From Dankookia rubra (GTDB taxonomy: Bacteria; Pseudomonadota; Alphaproteobacteria; Acetobacterales; Acetobacteraceae), in assembly GCF_004355005.1 (NCBI RefSeq), contig NZ_SMSJ01000044.1:1-47825 (forward strand): a stretch of 47,825 nucleotides of DNA, in the 5' to 3' direction. Below are positions 18,360 to 25,460 of this stretch, piece after piece (positions within the stretch are counted from its first letter, which is position 1; each line of letters starts with the position of its first letter). The position numbers and the translations under genes were made by a program. A model generated the notes under the pieces. That model saw only the letters and a program-made list of their open reading frames with translations. It had not been told where the DNA came from and ran no database searches.

Positions 18360-18539
18360 TCAGTCAGCTGCCAGGACGATCCTGACAGGCTCGCCGGCAT
18401 GACGGGACCAATCTGTTTGGGCCACTGGCCCCCAATAGCCAGTCACGCAGGCGGCGAAGAAGAGATTGCCGAGCACGAGCATCATGGCGAGAGCGCCGTT
18501 CGTCAGAGAGTGCTTCAGAGCGGGCTTTGTCATCGTCAT
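18360..18539 (-). CDS. Small single-span membrane protein, unknown
   Basis: A 59-residue frame starting MTMTKPALKHSLTNGALAMM, followed by a hydrophobic stretch LVLGNLFFAACVTGYW and a short polar tail ending IVLAAD. The ribosome-binding site AGGAGGAAGAG directly before ATG 18539 is among the best in the window and argues that it is translated. That AGGAGG can also pair with CCTCC just upstream (CCTCC at 18545-18549 on the plus strand against GGAGG at 18555-18559), so initiation could be structure-controlled. Its stop lies a few bases beyond the end of the IS3 remnant. I do not recognise the family. It lies wholly within the decayed region and may itself be a remnant. Confidence 0.5.
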   Translation of the reverse strand: MTMTKPALKHSLTNGALAMMLVLGNLFFAACVTGYWGPVAQTDWSRHAGEPVRIVLAAD

Positions 18540-18737
18540 CTCTTCCTCCTAACGGGAGGCAAGATGGTGGATTGTGCCAAGGGCAGCTGTGCTGCATGGC
18601 ACAACCGAAGCGCCCGTGCCGGTCTGCAACCCCAACTGCACCCAGCACCGCCACACTGCCTTTCCGACACTGCTGCCGCATCAGCAGCTTCGGAACTGGA
18701 GTTGACCCGGCTTCGTGGACACCCCGAGGCGTGGGCC

Positions 18738-19194
18738 TCGCTTGCCGCAGATCGCAGCCATGGCTTCGACCAGGGCAGTGTCGTCGACTTTGGTCCGCGG
18801 CGCGTCATAGCAGGTCGATCGTGCGATCCACATCAGGCGGCATCCCCGCGCGACCGGGATGCCGCCGGGCCGGTGATCGCGGCTACAGACCCGCTTTTCA
18901 GCGACGCCTCGGAGCGCACTGCCTGCTTTGGAAGCGCGAGCTCCAAACCCTGCCTGCCGACCAGTCGCTCGAGGGCAGCGGTCCAGCCTCATAGGCCTGG
19001 ATGAGGTCGGCCGCCCGGGCAGCCTCGTCAAAGGCGCCGGCCTCCGACTTCGCCACCTAAATCCGGATCAGGTTCCGCTGGATGTCGTGGCGCTTGGCCA
19101 GCCCGTGCAGGGTTTCGTCGCCCGAGATTTCCTGGGCGACCTGCCGTTTGAACGCAGCGCTGTGGGCCCGGTGTCTCGCCTTGAGCCTCCATCC
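18738..19194 (-). mobile_element. IS3-family insertion sequence remnant (orfA and orfB 5' part)
   Basis: On the minus strand, RHRAHSAAFKRQVAQEISGD, then ETLHGLAKRHDIQRNLIRI, is an IS3-type OrfA (helix-turn-helix). A TAG at 19057-19059 replaces the tryptophan expected before VAKSEAGAFDEAARAADLIQ. OrfB begins in another frame with CRLMWIARSTCYDAPRTKVD, then DTALVEAMAAICG, and then breaks off near 18738; the catalytic core is absent. This element is in the opposite orientation to the one at 17798-18354 and has the complementary half of a transposase, but they need not be from the same copy. No terminal repeat or target duplication was found. Confidence 0.72.
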
Positions 19195-19291
19195 TTCGGA
19201 AGTCCGGTCGATTCCAACCCGCCGGCCCGTCCCCCACCCCAGGAGCACTGCGCCCCTTGAAGCCGGGCGGCAGAGGGGCGAGACTCCTGGT

Positions 19292-20143
19292 ATGGCCTCC
19301 ACTCCCCAGGACGAGGCGCGCGCCGCCCTCGACGCCGCCGGCCAGCTACCGGATGCCGAGATCGACCTCGCGTCCGTCGCGCTGCAATTCGCCCGCATCG
19401 ATGCCCCCGACGCCGACTGGCGCGCCGCCGCCGAGGCGTTGTCCGAGCTCGCCCAGGCCGCGGTCGCCGCGGCCACCCTGCACGCGGATGCCGATGCCGG
19501 CGATGCCGAGCGGCGGCGGGAGGTGCTGGCCAGTGTCATCCATGGCCGATTCCGCTTCGCCGGCGACACGGAACACTATGACGACCCGGCCAATGCCAAC
19601 CTGATCCAGGTGACCGAGCGCCGGCGCGGCCTGCCCGTCGCACTTGGCGTGCTCTGGCTGCATGCGGCCGAGGCGGCCGGCTGGGCGGCGCATGGCATCG
19701 ACTTCCCCGGGCATTTCCTGGTGGCGGTCGAGGGCGGCCGGGCGCAGGCGCTGGTCGATGTCTTCGCCGGTGGCGGCGGGCTGGCCGCCCCCGATCTGCG
19801 CGCCCTGATCAAGCGGATCGAAGGCGAGAAGGCCGAGCTCCGCCCCGGCCTGCTGCGGCTGATGGACAAGCGGGCGGTGCTGCTGCGGTTGCAGAACAAT
19901 ATCAAGCTGCGCCGGCTCAGGGCCGGCGACCTCCCCGGCGCGCTGGCCTGCACCGAGGACATGCTGCGGCTGGCGCCCGACGCCGCCCTGCTGTGGCGGG
20001 AGGCCGGGCTGATGAACCAGCGGCTGGACCGGATCGGCGCCGCGCTCGGCTGCCTCGACCGGTCGCTGGCGATCGAGCCGGATGGTGAGACGGCCCGACG
20101 CATCCGGGCGGTGGTCGAGGAGCTGCGTCACCGGCTGAACTGA
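19292..20143 (+). CDS. SirB1-family protein (transglutaminase-like fold with TPR tail)
   Basis: A 283-residue protein. The central block VTERRRGLPVALGVLWLHAA, then WAAHGIDFPGHFLVAVEG, then VDVFAGG, is the SirB1/transglutaminase-like core. The C-terminal third (LLRLQNNIKLRRLRAGDLPG, ALACTEDMLRLAPDAALLWR, then EAGLMNQRLDRIGAALGCLD) forms tetratricopeptide-like helices. Members are cytoplasmic with unsettled function, and the catalytic Cys of true transglutaminases is not evident here. ATG 19292 is chosen because similarity begins just after it; the ribosome-binding site is weak. It precedes gshB by about 90 bases and may share its transcript. Confidence 0.85.
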   Translation: MASTPQDEARAALDAAGQLPDAEIDLASVALQFARIDAPDADWRAAAEALSELAQAAVAAATLHADADAGDAERRREVLASVIHGRFRFAGDTEHYDDPANANLIQVTERRRGLPVALGVLWLHAAEAAGWAAHGIDFPGHFLVAVEGGRAQALVDVFAGGGGLAAPDLRALIKRIEGEKAELRPGLLRLMDKRAVLLRLQNNIKLRRLRAGDLPGALACTEDMLRLAPDAALLWREAGLMNQRLDRIGAALGCLDRSLAIEPDGETARRIRAVVEELRHRLN

Positions 20144-20232
20144 CCCCTCCCCGGTAAGCCCCTCTGGCGTCCGGCCGCCGGGGATGCCAACAAGCCGGCC
20201 GAGAAGCCCGACCCAGGGGGAGAGACAGCCCG

Positions 20233-21183
20233 ATGGCAGCCTTGCGCGTCGCGGTCCAGATGGACCCGATCGAGAGCATCAACATCGATGCCGACAGCAC
20301 CTTTGCCCTGATGCTGGAGGCGCAGGCGCGCGGCCACCAGCTCTGGCACTACCATGTCCGCAACCTGGCGCTGTCGAACGGCCGGGTGACCGCGCAGGGC
20401 GAGCCGGTGACGGTCGAGCGGAAGCACGGCGCGCATTGGACCTTCGGTCCGAAGGAAGAGATCGACCTATCCACCATGGATGTCGTCCTGATGCGCCAGG
20501 ACCCGCCCTTCGACATGGCCTACATCACGGCCACCCATATCCTCGAGCACATCCACCCGAAGACCCTGGTGGTGAACGATCCGGCGGCGGTGCGGAATGC
20601 CCCGGAAAAGATCTTCGTCACCCATTTCCCCGACCTGATGCCGGAGACGCTGGTCACCGCCGACCGTGGCCAGATCCTGAAGTTCCGGGAGACGCACAAG
20701 GACATCATCGTCAAGCCTCTGTTCGGCAATGGCGGCGCCGGCGTCTTCCACATCAAGCCGGGCGACAGCAACCTCAACAGCCTGATCGAGATGTTCACCG
20801 AGCGCTCGCGCGAGCCGCTCATGGTGCAGCGCTACGTCCCCGAGGTGCGGAAGGGCGACAAGCGCATCATCCTGGTGGACGGGGTGCCGCTGGGCGCGAT
20901 CAACCGCGTCCCCGCCGAGGGCGAGGCGCGCAGCAACATGCATGTCGGCGGCAGGCCGGAGCAGACCACGCTCACACCCCGCGAGCGGGAGATCTGCGAG
21001 CGGATCGGCCCCGCCTTGCGCGAGCAGGGGATGATCTTCGTCGGCATCGACGTGATCGGCGACTACCTCACCGAGATCAACGTGACCTCCCCGACCGGGC
21101 TGCAGGAAATCGCGCGCTTCGATGGGGTGCACCTGGAAAAGGCGGTCTGGGACGCGATCGAGGCGAAGCGGAAGGGCGTTTGA
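20233..21183 (+). CDS. gshB: Glutathione synthetase
   Basis: A 316-residue ATP-grasp ligase that joins gamma-glutamylcysteine and glycine in the cytoplasm. It opens with [20 protein letters not shown], followed by the conserved [18 protein letters not shown]. The ATP-grasp part has [20 protein letters not shown] (glycine-rich loop), [37 protein letters not shown] and the metal/ATP-binding [20 protein letters not shown]. Length is normal for the family. ATG 20233 follows GGGGGAGAGAC at good spacing. Confidence 0.97.
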   Translation: MAALRVAVQMDPIESINIDADSTFALMLEAQARGHQLWHYHVRNLALSNGRVTAQGEPVTVERKHGAHWTFGPKEEIDLSTMDVVLMRQDPPFDMAYITATHILEHIHPKTLVVNDPAAVRNAPEKIFVTHFPDLMPETLVTADRGQILKFRETHKDIIVKPLFGNGGAGVFHIKPGDSNLNSLIEMFTERSREPLMVQRYVPEVRKGDKRIILVDGVPLGAINRVPAEGEARSNMHVGGRPEQTTLTPREREICERIGPALREQGMIFVGIDVIGDYLTEINVTSPTGLQEIARFDGVHLEKAVWDAIEAKRKGV

Positions 21184-21230
21184 TTACAGGTAGACTAAAG
21201 CTTAGCTAAATCGGTAGGAGGCCTTCCACC
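21184..21230 (+). promoter_or_regulatory. AT-rich promoter/operator of the toxin-antitoxin module
   Basis: The 47-base gap is strikingly AT-rich for this genome. It contains CTAA-AGC-TTAG (an 11-base dyad around 21195-21205) and the imperfect repeat GACTAAA / AGCTAAAT. Phd-type antitoxins bind small palindromes over their own promoter, so this is a plausible autoregulatory site. A ribosome-binding AGGAGG is present just before the antitoxin ATG. Confidence 0.5.
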
Positions 21231-21503
21231 ATGCCCGACTCCTTGACGATCCATGCCGCGAAGACGCATCTCTCCGCCCTGGTCGCCCGGGCCGAGGCGG
21301 GGGAGGAGATCGTCATCGCCCGGGGCAATACGCCGGTGGCCAAGCTGGTGCCGCTGCACCCGCCAGCGCCGGCGAAGCGCCGGAGCTTCGGCTGCTTGGC
21401 CCATCTGGGCTCGGTCGGCGAGGAAGCGCTGGAGGGCTGGAGCGAGGAAGAGATCACCAAGTGGGAGAAAGGCCATCCCGGCGATCCGCTGCGATCGCCG
21501 TGA
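21231..21503 (+). CDS. Phd/YefM-type antitoxin
   Basis: A 90-residue antitoxin. The N-terminal DNA-binding module LTIHAAKTHLSALVARAEAG, then EEIVIARGNTPVAKLVPL, is the standard Phd/YefM fold. The C-terminal tail (LEGWSEEEITKWEKGHPGDP) would wrap and neutralise a PIN toxin. Its stop overlaps the GTG of the downstream vapC reading frame (GTGA at 21500-21503), the usual coupled arrangement. Because the toxin gene is interrupted, the antitoxin now appears to be an intact orphan. Confidence 0.92.
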   Translation: MPDSLTIHAAKTHLSALVARAEAGEEIVIARGNTPVAKLVPLHPPAPAKRRSFGCLAHLGSVGEEALEGWSEEEITKWEKGHPGDPLRSP

Positions 21504-21883
21504 GGCTGCTGCTCGACACTCATGCCTTCCTGTTCTTCGCGTTCGGCAACCGGCGGCCGACCCGCACCGCCGTCACGGCGATCGAGGGCGCGGAGGAGGT
21601 GCTGCTCAGCGCCGCCCCGGGCTACGAGATGGCGCTGAAGCATGCCGCCGGCAAGCTGCCGGAGGCCGGCTAGGTGGCGCGGGACGCCGCCGCCGCCGCC
21701 GCGGCGATGGATGTTCGGCTGCTGCCGATCAGCATGGCGCGTGCCGAGGCCGCCGGCCACCTGCCATGCTACCACCGCGACCCCTTCGACCGCATCCTGG
21801 TCGCCCAGGCGCTGCTGGAAGGGCTGACGCTGGTTTCGGCCGACGCGACGCTCGACGGCTTCGGTATCGCCCGGCTCTGGTGA
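21500..21883 (+). pseudogene. VapC-type PIN-domain toxin interrupted by an in-frame amber codon
   Basis: The GTG at 21500 opens MRLLLDTHAFLFF, then LLSAAPGYEMALKHAAGKLP up to EAG, with TAG at 21671-21673 (codon 58). The same frame continues as VARDAAAAAAAMDVRLLPIS, then HRDPFDRILVAQALLEGLTL and SADATLDGFGIARLW to the stop at 21883. All the usual PIN acidic positions (LLD, YEM, the RDPFDR region, SAD) remain, so one CAG-to-TAG change would explain the lesion. Immediately after TAG comes GTG, so reinitiation could in theory make a second half. As written, the toxin (a ribonuclease) should be dead. Confidence 0.85.
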
Positions 21884-22006
21884 GGCGCTGACGCAGCGCA
21901 GCCCGGTCCAGACCTCCCCGCCCAGCGTCCCTTCGGCCATCGGGCGACATGCCGGCGACCCGCTTCAGGCCGCCGGGGCAGTCGTCCCCTTGGCCATCGG
22001 GCCGCA

Positions 22007-22328
22007 TCAGAACTTCCAGGCCGTGCGCAGGACCGGCCCGGCGCCCCATTGGTGGAAGCGGGCCTCGGGCAGGCTCCCGGCCTGCCGGGTGAGATACACC
22101 TGCAGGTCCAGCACCGGTGCGCCGATGGCGCGGCCGAGCCGGCTTGCCCGCGGCGGCAACCAGTCCTCGGGAAGCTGGTACTCCACGGTGACGATCGGCA
22201 GCGCCAGCCAGTCGCGCCGGCCATGACCTTCAAAGCGGTCGTACCATCGGCGGGTCAGGTCGGCGGCGCCACGTTCCCGCGCCGCCGCCAACGGAAAAAA
22301 GCGCGGCGCAAAGGACCACGCCAAGCAT
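22007..22328 (-). CDS. Putative secreted protein, possibly frameshifted
   Basis: The minus-strand frame 22324-22007 encodes LTRRWYDRFEGHGRRDWLAL, then PIVTVEYQLPEDWLPPRASR, and ends HQWGAGPVLRTAWKF; composition and continuity look like real protein but I do not recognise it. This frame has only a TTG start. An ATG at 22328 in the neighbouring frame opens MLGVVLCAALF, a convincing signal-peptide beginning. The two frames meet in a run of six T (minus strand, near 22294-22299). Removing one T would give a continuous protein of about 107 residues with a leader and PLAAARERG following. It may be a true frameshift or a sequencing error. Confidence 0.45.
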
Positions 22329-22350
22329 CCCGCGTCGGTTGCAGAGTCCC

Positions 22351-22388
22351 AAAAATAGAAGGGGGTGCGGGGGGATACTTCCCCCCGC
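22351..22388 (-). terminator. Rho-independent terminator after the alkene reductase gene
   Basis: GCGGGGGG (22367-22374) and CCCCCCGC (22381-22388) form a perfect 8-base stem with a 6-base loop. On the minus strand it is followed by CTTCTATTTTT. It lies eight bases after the stop of the minus-strand gene at 22396, which is the textbook layout. Confidence 0.82.
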
Positions 22389-22395
22389 CGCTTGC

Positions 22396-23499
22396 TTACG
22401 CGGCCTGCCGCGCCAGCGCGGGATAGTCGGTATACCCCCTGGCATCGCCGCCATAGAGCGTGTCCTTGTCCAGCGCGTTCAGCGGCGCCTTGTGGCGCAG
22501 CCGCTCCACCAGGTCCGGGTTGGCGATGAAGGGGCGGCCGAAGGCGATCAGGTCGGCGCGGCCGGCATGCAGCGTCTCCTGCGCCAGGGCCAGGTCGTAG
22601 CCGTTGTTGGCCATGTAGGCGCCGGAGAAGGCCTGGCGCAGCGCCTGGAAGTCGAAGGCGACGGCGTCGCGCGGGCCGCCGGTCGCGCCCTCGACCACGT
22701 GCAGGTAGGCCAGGCCGAAGGGGTTGAGCTGCCGCACGACGTGGTCAAAGACCGCCTGCGGGTCGCTGTCGGCGATGTCGTTGGCGGGCGAGACCGGGGA
22801 GATGCGGATGCCGACGCGGTCGGCGCTCCAGGCCGCGACCACCGCCTCGGTCACCTCCAGCAGGAAGCGCGCGCGGTTATCGATGCTGCCGCCGTAGCGG
22901 TCGGTGCGGCGGTTGGTCTTGTCCCGCAGGAACTGGTCGATCAGGTAGCCATTGGCGGCGTGGATCTCGACGCCGTCGAAGCCGGCGGCGCGGGCATTCT
23001 CGGTCGCGCGGCGGTAGTCCTCGACGATCCCGGCGATCTCCGCCGTTTCCAGCGCGCGGGGCGTCACGAAGTCCTGGAAGCCGGCTTCGGTGAAGGCCTT
23101 GCCCTCCGGCTTGATGGCCGAGGGCGCGACCGGCAGGCCGCCGCCCGGCTGCAGGCTGGGGTGGGAGATGCGGCCGACGTGCCAGAGCTGCAGCACGATC
23201 CGCCCGCCGGCGCGGTGGACGGCGTTGGTCACCTGCTTCCAGCCCTCGACCTGTTCGGCATCGTGGATGCCGGGGGTGAAGGCATAGCCCTGGCCCTGGC
23301 GGGAGATCTGCGTGGCCTCGGCGATGATCAGGCCGGCCGAGGCGCGCTGGGCGTAGTATTCGGCATTCATCGGGCCGGGGATGCCGCGGCTGCCGGTGCG
23401 GCTGCGGGTCAGCGGCGCCATGACAATGCGGTTGGGCAGATCCAGCGGGCCGAGCCGGGCGGGCTGGAACAGGTCGGTGGCGGTGGTCTCGTGCGGCAT
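22396..23499 (-). CDS. Alkene reductase, old yellow enzyme family (NemA-like)
   Basis: A 367-residue FMN-dependent NAD(P)H oxidoreductase. It opens DLFQPARLGPLDLPNRIVMA, then PLTRSRTG; the active-site region is VEIHAANGYLIDQFLRDKTN with His and Asn of the HxxN motif and the following Tyr, then RTDRYGGSIDNR. FMN phosphate binding is at LIAFGRPFIANPDLVERL near the C-terminus. Members reduce activated C=C bonds and nitro-compounds. Start 23499 gives the canonical N-terminus; no good ribosome-binding site is visible. It is transcribed alone, with a clear terminator. Confidence 0.94.
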   Translation of the reverse strand: MPHETTATDLFQPARLGPLDLPNRIVMAPLTRSRTGSRGIPGPMNAEYYAQRASAGLIIAEATQISRQGQGYAFTPGIHDAEQVEGWKQVTNAVHRAGGRIVLQLWHVGRISHPSLQPGGGLPVAPSAIKPEGKAFTEAGFQDFVTPRALETAEIAGIVEDYRRATENARAAGFDGVEIHAANGYLIDQFLRDKTNRRTDRYGGSIDNRARFLLEVTEAVVAAWSADRVGIRISPVSPANDIADSDPQAVFDHVVRQLNPFGLAYLHVVEGATGGPRDAVAFDFQALRQAFSGAYMANNGYDLALAQETLHAGRADLIAFGRPFIANPDLVERLRHKAPLNALDKDTLYGGDARGYTDYPALARQAA

Positions 23500-23639
23500 G
23501 GGGAAGAGGCTCTCGCGTTGTGCATTCGCACGGGGGTGCGATTGTGCGTTGCAGCAAGAGTTGGGGCGGCCCCCGGGTTGCACCAAGCCGCCCCTCCCGC
23601 ATGACCGCCATTCGGCCGGTGAATGAAACCGCGGCGGGC

Positions 23640-24758
23640 TCAGCCGGCGGTCACCTCCGCCAGCGGCAGCGCCTCCCGCCCCAACGCCGCTGCGACGGCG
23701 GGGTGGACGATCCGCCCGGCATGCACGTTCAGCCCCTGCGCGAGGTGCGGGTTCTCAGCCAGGGCGCGGGGGAAGCCCTTCCCGGCGAGTTGCAGGGTGA
23801 AGGGCAGCGTCGCGTTGTTCAGCGCGACGGCGCTGGTGCGGGCCACGGCGCCGGGCATGTTGGTGACGCAGTAGTGGACCACGCCGTCCACCAGGTAGGT
23901 CGGCTCGGCATGGGTGGTGGGGCGGGAGGTCTCGAAGCAGCCGCCCTGGTCGATGGCGACGTCGACCAGCACGCTGCCCGGCCGCATCCGGCCGACCATG
24001 GCGCGGCTGACCAGGCGCGGCGCCGCGGCGCCGGGAACGAGGACGGCGCCGATCACCAGGTCGGCCTCGGTCACCGCCTGCTCGACCGCGTCGGTGGTGG
24101 CGTAGAGCGTGGCGACGGCGCCGCCGAACTCGCGGTCCAGCGCGTCCAGCACGCGGGGATTGCGGTCCAGCACCGTCACCCGCGCCCGCATCCCGGCGGC
24201 GATCCGCGCCGCGTTCGACCCCACCACGCCGCCGCCCAACACCGCCACGCGGGCCGGCGGCACGCCGGGGACGCCCGAGAGCAGGATGCCGGCGCCGCCC
24301 GCCTCCTTCTCGAGGCAGCGGGCGCCGACCTGCACCGCCATGCGGCCGGCCACCTCGCTCATCGGCGCCAGCAGCGGCAGGCCGCCCTGCGGGTCGGTGA
24401 CGGTCTCATAGGCCAAAGCGGTGCAGCCGCTTTCCATCAGCCCCTCCGCCTGGGCCGGGTCGGGGGCGAGGTGGAGATAGGTGAAGAGCACCTGCCCGGG
24501 CCGCAGGCGGCGCCATTCCTCGGGCTGCGGCTCCTTCACCTTCACCACCAGCGTGGCGCGCTCGAAGACCGCCGCGGCGCCGGGGGCGATGGTGGCGCCG
24601 GCGGCGAGATAGGCCTCGTCGGGAAAGCCGATGCCGGCGCCGGCGCCGGTCTCGACCAGCACCTGGTGGCCCTGCGTCACCAGCTCGCGCACCGAGGCGG
24701 GGATCAGCCCGACCCGGTATTCGTGGATCTTTACTTCTTTCGGAACGCCGATCAGCAC
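23640..24758 (-). CDS. ald: Alanine dehydrogenase
   Basis: A 372-residue NAD-dependent enzyme interconverting L-alanine and pyruvate plus ammonia. The N-terminus [20 protein letters not shown], the catalytic lysine segment [14 protein letters not shown], the histidine in [11 protein letters not shown], the NAD loop [17 protein letters not shown], and [20 protein letters not shown] are all diagnostic. The start codon is GTG (24758), with GGGAGGG upstream. Length matches the family. It is separated from the flanking genes by about 50 and 140 bases. Confidence 0.96.
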   Translation of the reverse strand: MLIGVPKEVKIHEYRVGLIPASVRELVTQGHQVLVETGAGAGIGFPDEAYLAAGATIAPGAAAVFERATLVVKVKEPQPEEWRRLRPGQVLFTYLHLAPDPAQAEGLMESGCTALAYETVTDPQGGLPLLAPMSEVAGRMAVQVGARCLEKEAGGAGILLSGVPGVPPARVAVLGGGVVGSNAARIAAGMRARVTVLDRNPRVLDALDREFGGAVATLYATTDAVEQAVTEADLVIGAVLVPGAAAPRLVSRAMVGRMRPGSVLVDVAIDQGGCFETSRPTTHAEPTYLVDGVVHYCVTNMPGAVARTSAVALNNATLPFTLQLAGKGFPRALAENPHLAQGLNVHAGRIVHPAVAAALGREALPLAEVTAG

Positions 24759-24807
24759 GCCGGCACCCTCCCGCGGTTGCCCCGGGGATGTGGGGCCTAG
24801 GGGATGG

Positions 24808-25161
24808 TCAATCGACGGGCAGGAAGATGAACACCACGGCAGCGACCAGGCAACCCATGGCGGCGAGGTAGGTCCAGCGCAACGGCTCCCCCAGCACCAT
24901 CACGCTGAAGCCGGCGAAGACCGAAAGGGTGATCACCTCCTGCATGACCTTCAGCTGCTGCCCGGTATAGGTGCCGCTCTCGTAGCCGATCCGGTTGGCC
25001 GGCACGGCCAGGCAGTATTCAAAGAAGGCGATGCCCCAGGAAACCAGGATCGCCATCCACATCGCCCAGCCCGGACGCTTGAGGTGGCCGTACCAGGCCC
25101 AGGTCATGACGATGTTGCTGCCGATCAGCATCAAGGGGGGCAGGAGATGGTTCGGGGTCAT
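24808..25161 (-). CDS. DMT-like small membrane protein (DUF486)
   Basis: A 117-residue protein with four predicted membrane segments: LPPLMLIGSNIVMTWAWYGH, WMAILVSWGIAFFEYCLAV, VITLSVFAGFSVMVLG, and the terminal AMGCLVAAVVFIFLPVD. The motifs WYGHLK, EYCLAVPANRIGY and TGQQLKVMQE are hallmarks of the DUF486/DMT-superfamily group. The start 25161 has AAGGAG upstream. Substrate unknown. Confidence 0.88.
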   Translation of the reverse strand: MTPNHLLPPLMLIGSNIVMTWAWYGHLKRPGWAMWMAILVSWGIAFFEYCLAVPANRIGYESGTYTGQQLKVMQEVITLSVFAGFSVMVLGEPLRWTYLAAMGCLVAAVVFIFLPVD

Positions 25162-25232
25162 GTCGGCTCCTTGGGCCTGGCCCGAACGCCAGGGCCAGCA
25201 GGAGCGTTGCAACGTGGTTCGGGAAAGGAAAG

Positions 25233-25273
25233 GTTGGAAAAGGCATTCCTTCCTCGCCCCGCCTTTTCCCAAC
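25233..25273 (-). terminator. Candidate terminator downstream of transketolase
   Basis: GTTGGAAAAGGC (25233-25244) pairs with GCCTTTTCCCAAC (25261-25273) with a single bulged base. On the minus strand the stem is followed by CTTTCCTTTCC. It lies in the roughly 300-base gap (25162-25460) after the transketolase stop. A second small stem, CCTGGC/GCCAGG, lies near the DUF486 start. I see no gene in the gap. Confidence 0.5.
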
Positions 25274-25460
25274 TGGCAAACGCCTGAGCACGGACGTCCG
25301 CAGGGGGTCCTTGGCCCAATCGGCAGCACCGGCACCGAACATAACAAGGAGATCCCCGACCGGTTCGATGCCAGATGACCCACCGCCGTCGTCCGGATAG
25401 CGGAGCGAGTCATGGCGGCAAGGAACCTCGCAGCATCCTCGGGTTGGGGTACTCGGGCCG

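Noticed and set aside
16494-19290. Defence or mobile island between zwf and the SirB1-like gene
   Set aside because: Everything recognisable is a decayed kinase or IS3 remnant. I found no restriction, CRISPR or other defence gene, and no attachment-site duplication.
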